Shown: one piece after another, positions 1 to 8,247 of the stretch
Layout of the letters: each line of letters starts with the position of its first letter
Position numbering within the stretch: the first letter of the stretch is position 1
Origin: JAEUWI01 sp942492815
GTDB lineage: Bacteria; Hydrogenedentota; Hydrogenedentia; Hydrogenedentales; JAEUWI01
Reading direction: 5' to 3'
Assembly (NCBI GenBank): GCA_942492815.1
Contig: OW818658.1
Span: 1,364,001-1,428,000 of the forward strand
Length of the DNA stretch: 64,000 bases
Made by a program: the position numbers and the translations under genes
Notes under the pieces: generated by a model
Told to the model about the DNA's origin: nothing
What the model saw: only the letters and a program-made list of their open reading frames with translations
Databases searched by the model: none

Positions 1-90
1 TTGGACTCGTTCACGCGCGACGAGGCAATTTTTGTCTATGAATGGAAAGAAGGCGGAAAGAAGCTTTCCATCGCCCTGCCGCGACCCTGA
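1..90 (+). CDS. C-terminal fragment of an unidentified protein
   Basis: Frame 1 is open from the first base and stops with TGA at 88-90, giving 29 C-terminal residues that end in LPRP. The gene begins outside the window. It lies directly upstream of the secretin gene on the same strand, so it could belong to the same pilus or secretion operon (inference only). The fragment is too short to assign to a family. Confidence 0.5.
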   Translation: MDSFTRDEAIFVYEWKEGGKKLSIALPRP

Positions 91-224
91 TGGCGCAGGC
101 GGGCCGCGATTATTTATGTTCCGGCACTTGTGCCCATGTGTGTTAGAATCCCGAATCGAATCGGGTGGTCGGAGCGAGCCGGAATCGACCGTCGGGAGAG
201 TGGCTCTTTGGTTGTGGAATTCTT

Positions 225-2966
225 ATGAATGTGATGCGCAGTCGAATCGCGATGTGGGCGCTTGCTGGCGCGCTGCTCTGCACCAGCAGCGTGCGGACGC
301 AGGAACAATCCCCCACGTCGCCCCTGCCCCGCCCAGGTATCCCCATGGGCGAACCCCTCTCGGAACCCGGCCGCACCCCCACAGAAGACGACACCCGTTC
401 CAGATTCAGCGATGACGGTGGCCGCTTCGGGGCGTCTCGGGACAAGGCCCCCGACGAGGGCGCGCAACAAGACGGAAAAACGCCCGCAATTCGCCACACC
501 CGCGAGATCGAGACGAAAGTCCAGCCCGCGCCCAAAAATCGGGTGGTTAGCGGGCCCGATCAGAGCGAAAAAGCCGCACCACGGGGGATCGTGAGCGGTG
601 GCCCGAGCGCCACGCCCGCCAGTGGGGTCGCTCCCGAGGATCTTTCAAGGCCGAAGGTTGCGCCAGGCACCGCCGATGAGCCCGGCACCGCCTTTGAACC
701 CATTCTGGATCGCGAAGTTGAATATGGCCCCCTTCCCGAGGGCGGCGAAGTGCTGCTGGACCTCATGGGGCCCAAAACGGTTCCCGAGTTCATGGAAGAT
801 ATTCGCGTGGCCACGCTCTGGAACATCCTGATCTCCGAAGAAGTCCGGGAGAAAATCCTCGAATTCTGGATCACTGAAGCGACGCCGCAGCAGGCCATGG
901 AAATCCTGAAGTTTCACGACATCTACTACGAGTACGATCCCGAATCAAAATACCTCTATATCATGTCCGTCGAAGAATGGCAGCGCAAGCAATTCGGAAA
1001 GGTTGAGGAGCACAAGTTCGTCCTGAAGCATTCCGAAAATGAAACCATCGAACCCCTGCTGGCCGCCATGCTTTCGAGCACAGGGCGACTCGTGGCCGAT
1101 GCGCGGACGCGGCACATCTATGTATGGGACACGCCGGACAACCTGGCCCTGATGGAGAAGGCCGTGGCTGAACTCGATGTGCCCCTCCAGAAGCGCGAAT
1201 ATAAGGTGGAATTCGCCGAGTTCGCCGATCTCGAAGCCGCCTTCACGTCCATGCTCAGCCCGGCCGGCAGCCTGCTCCCCGACAGCCGGACCAATACGCT
1301 CATCATCTGGGACCAGTCCAATGTCCTGGATCGCATGGACGGTGCGTTGGAATCGCTGGACGTGCCCGTGGCCTCGAAAACCTTCTACATGAGCCACGTC
1401 CAGGCGGAAGACATGCTTGACTACCTCGAAGTGATGGTGTCGGAGCGGGGTGTCATTCAGGTGGACCCGCGTTACAACGCCATCATCGTCAGCGATCTCC
1501 CAGGACGGATCGAGACCATCGCCGAAACCCTGAAGACGCTGGATCAGGCCCTCGACACGCGCACCTGGGTCATCGACTATGCCGACCTCGAGTTCCTGGC
1601 GGAGCAGATCGAGTCGAAGATTCCTGCGGAAATGGGCGAGATCGTGGTGCAGGAAGACGTGCACCAGATCACCGTCACCGGTATTCCAACGCGGTTGGAC
1701 GAAATCGACAAACTCATCACCGCGTGGGACGTGCAGCGCAAGCAGGTGCAGATCGAGGCCTTTATCGTGGAAGTGGGCAGCGATGTGGAGCGCGAGTTCA
1801 ACATCAACTGGTCCTATTTCGGATCGAACGGCCAGTCGCCCATCTTCTTTGACGGCGGCGACGGCTTCAATCCCGAGGGCGGCAACCTGAATATCGGCCA
1901 ATTGCCCTACACCGTACCGCTCTATGGCGCGCTGGAGCTGGATGACAACCGCCAGATTGTGCGGCCCATTGTGACCAATACGGAAGGTGAGAACGTCATC
2001 GATCGCGTGGCGGGTAACAACCTGGCGGTCACGCTGGAGTATCTCGACAAGCAGAACAAAGCAACGGTGCTGTCGTCGCCCCGGGTCGCCGTGCAGGACG
2101 GGGAGGAGGCCTCATTCGAGAACAAGACGGAGGTGCCCTTCGTCTCCGCCACGACCTTTTTCAGCAACAACACCGTAAACAATTTCGGGAACACGAACAA
2201 CACGAACCGGGTCGAGTTTATCGACGTGGGCACCATACTCCGCGTGCTGCCGCGCATCACCACGAAAGACAATATCCTCCTCGATATCAGCGCGGAGGAC
2301 AGCACCTTTGTCGAAGTGCGCGTGCTGGCGAATGACCAGGAGTCCACAGTGCCCCAGAAGACCCTGCGCAAGGCCGAGACCCAGTTGCGCATTCAGTCCG
2401 GTGACACCGTGGTGCTCGGCGGCCTCCGCCGCGATCGCTCGGGCAAGACGGAGACCCGAACCCCGATCCTGGGTGACCTCCCGGGCATAGGGCGCATCTT
2501 CCGCTATCCCAACAAGAAATCCGAGAAGAGCTCGCTGCTGATTTTCATCACGCCCACCATCGTCGATGAGTTCACCGATCCCCAGGCGTCTATTCTGGCC
2601 TCGGCCGAAGAATCCATCGCCGAAGAGCATCGCCACAACCAGAAGAAGCTCTGGGGACGGATCGCGGACACCGTATCGAAGAATGAGAATGAATTGAGCA
2701 TCGCTGTCGGCCAGAGTGGCGACCTCCGGGCGGAAGGGGAGCGGGCAACAGTGGAAGACCTGCGCACCCTCTTCGAAGAGGCCCCCGCGAATGTCACCAT
2801 AGTCCTGCGCCGTCATCCCCGTGCGCCCGCCGAAATCACCACCGCAATCCGGGAGCTCGCCCTCGAACTGGAACGAAAACTGGAAGACGACGACAACTTC
2901 GTCCCCCTCGTGCCCCGCTATCCCGAGAAACCGAAGGAATCAAACCTGGTCGGTGCCACGCCGTAA
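225..2966 (+). CDS. Secretin (GspD/PilQ-type outer-membrane pore)
   Basis: This is a 913-residue secretin that would form the outer-membrane channel of a type II secretion or type IV pilus system. Residues 1-25 look like a signal peptide. A roughly 150-residue low-complexity Pro/Gly/Arg segment follows. Repeated N-domain modules come next, each ending in a 'DxRxNxIIV/D'-like pattern (about residues 190-500). The secretin barrel domain runs from about residue 505 to 785 and carries VVLGGLRRDR, TPILGDLPGIGRIF and LLIFITPTIV. A C-terminal tail of about 130 residues extends past the barrel and may be a pilotin- or partner-binding part (inference). The ATG at 225 is chosen because it puts the signal peptide at the N-terminus. 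A GTG at 165 would add 20 uncharacteristic residues. No pilus ATPase or inner-membrane gene is visible in the window, so GspD cannot be told from PilQ. Confidence 0.9.
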   Translation: MNVMRSRIAMWALAGALLCTSSVRTQEQSPTSPLPRPGIPMGEPLSEPGRTPTEDDTRSRFSDDGGRFGASRDKAPDEGAQQDGKTPAIRHTREIETKVQPAPKNRVVSGPDQSEKAAPRGIVSGGPSATPASGVAPEDLSRPKVAPGTADEPGTAFEPILDREVEYGPLPEGGEVLLDLMGPKTVPEFMEDIRVATLWNILISEEVREKILEFWITEATPQQAMEILKFHDIYYEYDPESKYLYIMSVEEWQRKQFGKVEEHKFVLKHSENETIEPLLAAMLSSTGRLVADARTRHIYVWDTPDNLALMEKAVAELDVPLQKREYKVEFAEFADLEAAFTSMLSPAGSLLPDSRTNTLIIWDQSNVLDRMDGALESLDVPVASKTFYMSHVQAEDMLDYLEVMVSERGVIQVDPRYNAIIVSDLPGRIETIAETLKTLDQALDTRTWVIDYADLEFLAEQIESKIPAEMGEIVVQEDVHQITVTGIPTRLDEIDKLITAWDVQRKQVQIEAFIVEVGSDVEREFNINWSYFGSNGQSPIFFDGGDGFNPEGGNLNIGQLPYTVPLYGALELDDNRQIVRPIVTNTEGENVIDRVAGNNLAVTLEYLDKQNKATVLSSPRVAVQDGEEASFENKTEVPFVSATTFFSNNTVNNFGNTNNTNRVEFIDVGTILRVLPRITTKDNILLDISAEDSTFVEVRVLANDQESTVPQKTLRKAETQLRIQSGDTVVLGGLRRDRSGKTETRTPILGDLPGIGRIFRYPNKKSEKSSLLIFITPTIVDEFTDPQASILASAEESIAEEHRHNQKKLWGRIADTVSKNENELSIAVGQSGDLRAEGERATVEDLRTLFEEAPANVTIVLRRHPRAPAEITTAIRELALELERKLEDDDNFVPLVPRYPEKPKESNLVGATP

Positions 2967-3136
2967 GGGGGGACGTACCGCCGCAATGGCCCCCGGTACG
3001 CGCAAAGCTATCTGCACAACCCTTTTGCCACCCAATCGAGCAAAGCCCACATCAGCGCGGCGGCATGTCCCTGTGGAAGCTGGAACAGCGACATGAACGG
3101 ATCCTGCGACCCGCCGCCCATCGATTTCAAAAGCAA

Positions 3137-3180
3137 CGCGCCCGGTATCTCCGAAGAGGTACCGGGCGCGAAATGTTTTT
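3137..3180. terminator. Bidirectional hairpin terminator between secretin and rpmB
   Basis: A perfect 11-bp GC-rich stem pairs 3137-3147 with 3160-3170 around a 12-nt loop. On the plus strand it is followed by a T-rich run (3174-3180), and on the minus strand by TTGCTTTT. It lies between the convergent secretin and rpmB genes and can serve both. Confidence 0.75.
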
Positions 3181-3200
3181 TACTAGTCCGACGCTTCGGT

Positions 3201-3482
3201 TCAGGAACCGGCTGCGGCGGCAGCGGCCAGGGCGGCCTTGCGGCTGCCACGGGGATACTTGATGAACTTGCCGGCTTTGATGTAGCGCGCGCAAACCTTC
3301 ACCTTGTGTACCCGGCCATTCTCATCGACCACGCGGATCGTCTGAAGATTCGGCTTCCAGCGGCGCTTGGAGATGCCGGTCACGTTAAGACCGATACCGC
3401 CGCCCTTCTTCGCTTTACCGCGACGGACGACCGTGTTGCCCGTGTGGGGGCGCTTTCCGCTGTATTCACATACGTTTGCCAT
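3201..3482 (-). CDS. rpmB: 50S ribosomal protein L28
   Basis: This is the 93-residue large-subunit ribosomal protein L28. The N-terminus MANVCEYSGKRPHTGNTV matches the L28 hallmark, and the RRWKPNLQ and KVCARYIKAGK segments are typical. The start at 3482 follows a strong AAGGAG site. An upstream in-frame ATG at 3524 would add 14 residues not found in the family. The C-terminus is Ala-rich (AAAAAAG), somewhat longer than a minimal L28. The gene is monocistronic, with the hairpin at 3137-3180 as its terminator. Confidence 0.95.
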   Translation of the reverse strand: MANVCEYSGKRPHTGNTVVRRGKAKKGGGIGLNVTGISKRRWKPNLQTIRVVDENGRVHKVKVCARYIKAGKFIKYPRGSRKAALAAAAAAGS

Positions 3483-3649
3483 TGTTATCTCCTTCTCTTG
3501 AACAAGCGCCGCAGGCCAATTCACCAGTGTTTCTGGCGCCAGCAGCCCGGATGTTCATGCACTGCATAACGCAGCGCGGTTTTAATACTCGTAAGAGCCC
3601 GTGCAGGACACGGCATACCCTGCTCAGACCTGCAACTTTCGTAAATGCG

Positions 3650-3679
3650 TTGGGATTACCCCAATGGGCGTGGTATACT
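3650..3679 (+). promoter_or_regulatory. Candidate sigma-70 promoter for the lipoprotein-rlmN operon
   Basis: TTGGGA (3650-3655) and TATACT (3674-3679) are separated by 18 bp, and TGG precedes the -10 (extended -10 form). It lies about 100 bp upstream of the lipoprotein start, in the 299-bp gap between divergent rpmB and the lipoprotein gene. I see nothing else definite in that gap. This is a pattern match only. Confidence 0.4.
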
Positions 3680-3781
3680 GCGCCCATCAAACCGGCACAC
3701 TATACCATACGCCCCGGGGGATTTCAAACCTCGCGTGGCCTTTCCCATCCTGTCTACTTCCAACACGATAAAGAGCGGCGC

Positions 3782-4636
3782 ATGCGTTCCATTATACTGC
3801 TTTTAATTCTAATTCTGCCAATGGCGGGCTGTGTTCACACCCGTCAGGGCACCCCCGAGGCCACGCTGCCGCCCGGCGCGCCACAGGTGGCAACGATCCT
3901 GGAGAGCTTGCAGGCACCCGACCGCCACTTCGTCAACCTGGCCAGTAATGGCGAAATTCGCATGCGGCTCCCCGGCGAAGCGGGCATCCAGCGCTTCACC
4001 CAGGGCCGGGTACACTTCACCGAGCCCGTCCAGTTCTTCGCCCAGGGCCGAAAAGGGGCCGTGGTGCGGATCTACTGCGAAGGCGGACGTTTCCTCCTGG
4101 AGCTGCCCTCGGAGAAGACCTTCTATCATGGGGCAGAGGGCGACCACTTCGAAGACATCGCCCTCGACATCGCCCCATCCCAGATTTTTCGCGAGCTTTT
4201 CCTGATCGGCCTGCTGGAGGGCATTGCCCCTGATCGTGTCGTTCTGGAGTCTTTCGACGCCGGGACCGGCCAGGCGATGCTGGCGGTGCATGGCGAGGGA
4301 CGGCGTAAGAAGGTGGAGCGGAGGCTGGTCGTGGCGCAATTGCCCGAAGGATGGTGTGTCCTGGAGAGTCAGCTCTTCGATGCGCAGGGAGCGCTCATCG
4401 GCCGAACGACCTGCGAGGCCTACCAGCGGCTGGGCGGCGTTGTCCTGCCGACGCGGGCCACAGTGACCTTTCCGGCCTACGAGGCCGAGATGAGTTTTTA
4501 CATGAGTCCGCCCTCGGTCAAAGTGAATCAGGCGGCCCCTCCCGCGATGGAGAGTATCGACGCGAAGCGGGCTGATTTACTGGCGGCGGGTTTCAATGAA
4601 GTCAATGGAACGAAACAGAAAGCAGGTGTGGAATGA
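3782..4636 (+). CDS. Predicted outer-membrane lipoprotein, LolA/DUF4292-like
   Basis: This 284-residue protein starts with a short hydrophobic signal and a lipobox (PMAGC, Cys near residue 17), so it should be a lipoprotein. The rest is predominantly beta-strand-like, with a pattern seen in LolA/LppX/DUF4292 lipid-binding-fold proteins (RLPGEAGIQRF..., VRIYCEGGRFLLELP). That fold assignment is tentative. The ATG at 3782 is chosen because the lipoprotein signal begins there. The open frame continues upstream but is not signal-like. Its last codons overlap rlmN (ATGA at 4633-4636), so the two are probably co-translated. Confidence 0.75.
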   Translation: MRSIILLLILILPMAGCVHTRQGTPEATLPPGAPQVATILESLQAPDRHFVNLASNGEIRMRLPGEAGIQRFTQGRVHFTEPVQFFAQGRKGAVVRIYCEGGRFLLELPSEKTFYHGAEGDHFEDIALDIAPSQIFRELFLIGLLEGIAPDRVVLESFDAGTGQAMLAVHGEGRRKKVERRLVVAQLPEGWCVLESQLFDAQGALIGRTTCEAYQRLGGVVLPTRATVTFPAYEAEMSFYMSPPSVKVNQAAPPAMESIDAKRADLLAAGFNEVNGTKQKAGVE

Positions 4637-5661
4637 AACTGGCCCTCAGCGATCTTACCAAGGCCGAACTGGCGGAACGCCTTGGCCTGAAACCCTTCCA
4701 GGGGCGCCAGCTCTTTCAATGGATCCACCAGAAGCGGGTCTTCGACTTTGCCGCCATGACCAACCTCTCCAAGGAGCTGCGCGAGCGACTGGAGACCGAA
4801 GCCGTCGCCACCCAGTTGGAGCTCGTGGAGATGCAGGTCTCCAAGATGACCGGCACGAAGAAAGCCCTCTTCCGCCTCCACGACGGCGAGACCATCGAGT
4901 CCGTGCTCATCCGGGATAAGAAGCGCGCCACCATCTGCGTATCGTCCCAGGTGGGCTGCGCCCTCAAGTGCGACTTCTGCGCCACGGGCCTCGCCGGCTT
5001 CACGCGCAACCTCAGCCCCGGCGAGATCGCCGAGCAGGTCCTCTATATGCTCCGCGACGAGAATATTGAAGACCGCACCCCCAACATCGTCTACATGGGC
5101 ATGGGCGAACCCATGCGCAACTACGACAACGTGACCGCCAGCATCCGCCTCCTGATGGACGAAGACGGCGTGGGCATCGGCGCGCGCAAGATCACCGTCT
5201 CCACCGTGGGCGAAGTGAAAGAGATCGAGCGCTTCACCGGCGAAGACTGGCAGGTGCGCCTCAGCGTGTCGCTCCACGCCGCGAACAACGAGCTGCGCTC
5301 CAGCCTCGTGCCCCTCAATCGCAAGTACCCCCTGGAGCGGCTCCACGAAGCCCTCCGGATCTACACCGAGCGCGCCGAGCGCCAACTGACCTTCGAATGG
5401 ACCATGCTCAACGGCATCAACGACACCCCCGAATGCGCCCGCGAGCTCCTCGAATACTGCATGGGCCTCAAGGTCTCCATCAACCTCATTCCCTGGAACC
5501 CCGTCTCCGGTCTGCCCTACAAACCCTCGCCCATGGCCGCCTGCCTGCGCTTCCAGAAGATTCTGGAGAACGGCGGACTCACCGTCACCGTCCGCCGCGA
5601 AAAAGGCCAGGACATCGATGCCGCCTGCGGCCAGTTGCGCAGGACCCACGGCGCAGCCTAG
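4633..5661 (+). CDS. rlmN: Dual-specificity 23S rRNA A2503 / tRNA A37 C2-methyltransferase
   Basis: RlmN is a radical-SAM enzyme that methylates C2 of adenosine 2503 in 23S rRNA and A37 in some tRNAs. The 342-residue length is normal. The [4Fe-4S] cluster motif C-x3-C-x2-C is at residues 109, 113 and 116 (CALKCDFCATG). The catalytic cysteine pair is present as C102 (ATICVSSQ) and C332 in the C-terminal DAACGQL. MGMGEPMRNYDN and the LIPWNPV segment are family signatures. The start overlaps the stop of the upstream lipoprotein gene (ATGA), so expression is likely coupled. Confidence 0.96.
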   Translation: MKLALSDLTKAELAERLGLKPFQGRQLFQWIHQKRVFDFAAMTNLSKELRERLETEAVATQLELVEMQVSKMTGTKKALFRLHDGETIESVLIRDKKRATICVSSQVGCALKCDFCATGLAGFTRNLSPGEIAEQVLYMLRDENIEDRTPNIVYMGMGEPMRNYDNVTASIRLLMDEDGVGIGARKITVSTVGEVKEIERFTGEDWQVRLSVSLHAANNELRSSLVPLNRKYPLERLHEALRIYTERAERQLTFEWTMLNGINDTPECARELLEYCMGLKVSINLIPWNPVSGLPYKPSPMAACLRFQKILENGGLTVTVRREKGQDIDAACGQLRRTHGAA

Positions 5662-5670
5662 CGCGCAAGG

Positions 5671-5684
5671 GGACTGTCCAGTCC
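5671..5684 (+). terminator. Weak hairpin just downstream of rlmN
   Basis: GGACT-GTCC-AGTCC forms a 5-bp stem 10 bp after the rlmN stop codon. There is no T-tract, so termination activity is doubtful. Confidence 0.25.
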
Positions 5685-5753
5685 GAAAGTGAGCCCGACG
5701 AGAATGCAGTAGCCGAGACCATAAAGCCAACCCAAGTGAGCGATGCGATGTTA

Positions 5754-5789
5754 GGACTGTCCCCCGCAGTTAACTTCGCGGGACGGTCC
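5754..5789. repeat. Imperfect inverted repeat between rlmN and GH78 genes
   Basis: The left arm GGACTGTCCCCCG (from 5754) pairs imperfectly with the right arm CGCGGGACGGTCC (ending 5788) around CAGTTAACTT. It sits between the convergent rlmN and GH78 genes and could act as a terminator or be a small dispersed repeat. The GGACTGTCC word also occurs at 5671. Confidence 0.4.
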
Positions 5790-5837
5790 CGAACGCCCAC
5801 GGTAGTCCCGTTGCGGCATGCGGACCGTCCGCCGCAT

Positions 5838-8171
5838 TTACGGAGCCCCACAATCGATCGAGTAACTCCCCGGTCCAACGGTGAACACATTCGTTGCGTT
5901 TTCGGTCCTTCGCGGGAGCTCGGGCGTGACGCTTGGGGCACCGAGGTGCTCGGGGATGACGATATCGGCGGTGGTTTCAGGCGGAATCGTGACCTCCAGC
6001 AGGAAACGTCCGGGGCTCCGCTTCCATCGCACGTCGATGCGGCCCCGGGGTCCGTCGAAGTAGCCTTCGGCGCGGGTGAGATCGCCCACGGGGTTCGGGG
6101 CGATGCGCAGGCGCTCGAACCCGGTACTGGTGTCCGCCTGGCGAATGCCGAGGAGGTAGCCCTGGAACCATTCCTGTACCTGGCCGAACATGCAGTGGTT
6201 CAGGGACTCGCCGGGCTTGTCCCAGCGTTCGGAAAGGGTCTTCAAGTTGTACGTTCGCAGCATGACCCCGTAGCCGGGCGGGTCGGTGCGATTGAGGATC
6301 TTGAACAGCACGTCGGAGCGGCCGCCCTCGGCCAGGCTCTGGACGAGGAAGCGAAAACTTACTTCGCCGATGGTGGGCCGGTACGCCATGGACTCCACCG
6401 CCGCGACGAGGTTTTCCAGCACGGCGGGTCGATCCTCGTCGGGCACCAGACGAAAGAAGAGCCCCACGGCCAGCGCGGTCTGGCTGCCGGTCGAGACGGA
6501 GTGGGTGCCGCCGTCGTAATACGCGGCCAGGAAATCCCGCTTCACTTCATCTGCGAGGACGTTGAATTCATCGGCGACATCGGGCCTGTCAAGCAGCGTC
6601 GCCACCGCCGCCATGATGCGTGCATCGTCGAAGAGCATGGCGGTCGCGGTCAGTTCCGGCGGCGTCAGTTGGGCGGGGCCCACATGGCCCTTCTCCGGGG
6701 TCCAGTCATACCAATCGCCGAGGCCGGCCTTGGCGAGCCCTTTCCCGTCTCGGGTGCTCGCGAGATAGTGGGTGTAGCGAAGCATGGTGTCAAACTGCCG
6801 ATCGAGGATTTCCCGGTCCCCGTACCAGCGATAGAGGAACCAGGGCAGTTGCACCGAGGCGCTTCCCCATTCGGCGGATTCGAAGAATCCCCCTTTGAAC
6901 CGCGTATACTCCGGGGCGATGTCCGGCACGAGGCCATTGTCGAGCTGGGACTCGGTGGTGTCGCGGCAGATCTTGCGGTACAGCGCCGCGATGTCGAAAT
7001 GGTAGGCGATGGAGGGCCCCATCAAATGGGAGACTTCGAGCCAGCCGAGTTTTTCGCGGTGGGGGCAATCGGTGAGCACGCTCTGGAGGTTGCTGCGGAC
7101 CGACCGATTGATCATGCCTTCAATATCGTTCAGGAGCGCGTTGTCGCACTGAAACGCACCCACGGGCCGCGCCGAACTGGTGACGAAGTCCGCGCCGATA
7201 TCGAGCAATATAGGTCGCGCGCCAGGCTCGGCAACCTCTTCGGGGCGATCGGCGCCCGAGACAAAGAGGTACTGAAAGCCGAAGTAGGTAAAGCGCGGCG
7301 CAAAGAATTCTTCCCCGTTGCCTTTCAGGGTGTAGGTGTACACGTGGCCCTTCCAGGGGGCATCGGGGAGTTCGGAAACCTGAATGGTGACGGATTGCCC
7401 CGCCGCGCCTTTCACCTTCAAGATTGGACGAGCGGAAAGATTCTCGCCGAGATCGATGACATACTCGCCGGGGCTCTTGCGCGTGACGGCGACCGGTTTC
7501 AGCGTGCGCGCCACCTTGACGGGCGGGAAGTCCTGCTCCCGAAGTACCCCGCCGGGCCCTTCCACCACGCGGACCGCCTTCCAATCTGCGTCGTCGAAGC
7601 CCGCTGTACTCCAACCAGATTGTTCCAGGCGGGCGTCATAGTCCTCGCCGCCGTAGATGCAACTGAAGGTGATGGGGCTCGGCGCGCTCCGCCAGGTCAC
7701 ATCGGATTGGAAGGTGTCGGCGCTTCCGTCCACGTACTCCACCTTCAACTGGAGCATGAGTTTGGGCTCTCCGAAGGAGCCGGTGAATTTCGTGTAGCGC
7801 CCGCCAGTCACGTTGTACATGCCATTGCCCAGCATGACGCCGAGGGCGTTGGCGCCCGGCTTCACCAGGGGCGTGACATCGAAAGGCACGTAGAGACAGG
7901 TCTTCCGATAGTTCGTCCAGCCGGGGTCCAGGAAATGGTCGCCGCACTTCTGTCCGTTCAGGTAAAGCTCGAAGTGGCCCAGCCCGCAGACCCACGCGGT
8001 CGCCCGGACGATCTTCTTGTCCTGGATCTCAAAGGGCTTGCGGAGCAGGGGCAGTTCCGTGCCCGCGCCCGCGATCCAATCACCCGTCCATTCGACCGAT
8101 GTAGATTCGGCGGCCGGGGCGAGCTGGGTCAGAAACACCACAGCGAGAATGCACTTGAAAAGGGTGGACAT
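5838..8171 (-). CDS. Exported alpha-L-rhamnosidase, GH78 family
   Basis: This 777-residue protein has a signal peptide (about residues 1-20) and the GH78 layout: an N-terminal beta-sandwich with the LYLNGQKCGDHFLDPG segment, then an (alpha/alpha)6 catalytic barrel, then a C-terminal beta domain. It should release terminal rhamnose from glycans in the periplasm or outside the cell. The catalytic region reads DCPHREKLGWLE near residue 370, unlike the DCPQRDER-GWLGD form in the second GH78 of this window, so it belongs to a different GH78 subgroup. The ATG at 8171 follows GGAGG. It is the last gene of a likely operon after rhaT and the sugar isomerase. Confidence 0.9.
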   Translation of the reverse strand: MSTLFKCILAVVFLTQLAPAAESTSVEWTGDWIAGAGTELPLLRKPFEIQDKKIVRATAWVCGLGHFELYLNGQKCGDHFLDPGWTNYRKTCLYVPFDVTPLVKPGANALGVMLGNGMYNVTGGRYTKFTGSFGEPKLMLQLKVEYVDGSADTFQSDVTWRSAPSPITFSCIYGGEDYDARLEQSGWSTAGFDDADWKAVRVVEGPGGVLREQDFPPVKVARTLKPVAVTRKSPGEYVIDLGENLSARPILKVKGAAGQSVTIQVSELPDAPWKGHVYTYTLKGNGEEFFAPRFTYFGFQYLFVSGADRPEEVAEPGARPILLDIGADFVTSSARPVGAFQCDNALLNDIEGMINRSVRSNLQSVLTDCPHREKLGWLEVSHLMGPSIAYHFDIAALYRKICRDTTESQLDNGLVPDIAPEYTRFKGGFFESAEWGSASVQLPWFLYRWYGDREILDRQFDTMLRYTHYLASTRDGKGLAKAGLGDWYDWTPEKGHVGPAQLTPPELTATAMLFDDARIMAAVATLLDRPDVADEFNVLADEVKRDFLAAYYDGGTHSVSTGSQTALAVGLFFRLVPDEDRPAVLENLVAAVESMAYRPTIGEVSFRFLVQSLAEGGRSDVLFKILNRTDPPGYGVMLRTYNLKTLSERWDKPGESLNHCMFGQVQEWFQGYLLGIRQADTSTGFERLRIAPNPVGDLTRAEGYFDGPRGRIDVRWKRSPGRFLLEVTIPPETTADIVIPEHLGAPSVTPELPRRTENATNVFTVGPGSYSIDCGAP

Positions 8172-8247
8172 GGGCGAAACCTCCAGACGATACTCCCCCG
8201 GGATTCAACAATGCTTAAGCGGCTGTTAAGTCAACCGCGACGCCGGG

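Noticed and set aside
5754..5789. Hairpin as a riboswitch
   Set aside because: It is between convergent genes, lacks a conserved ligand-binding core and is better explained as a terminator or repeat.
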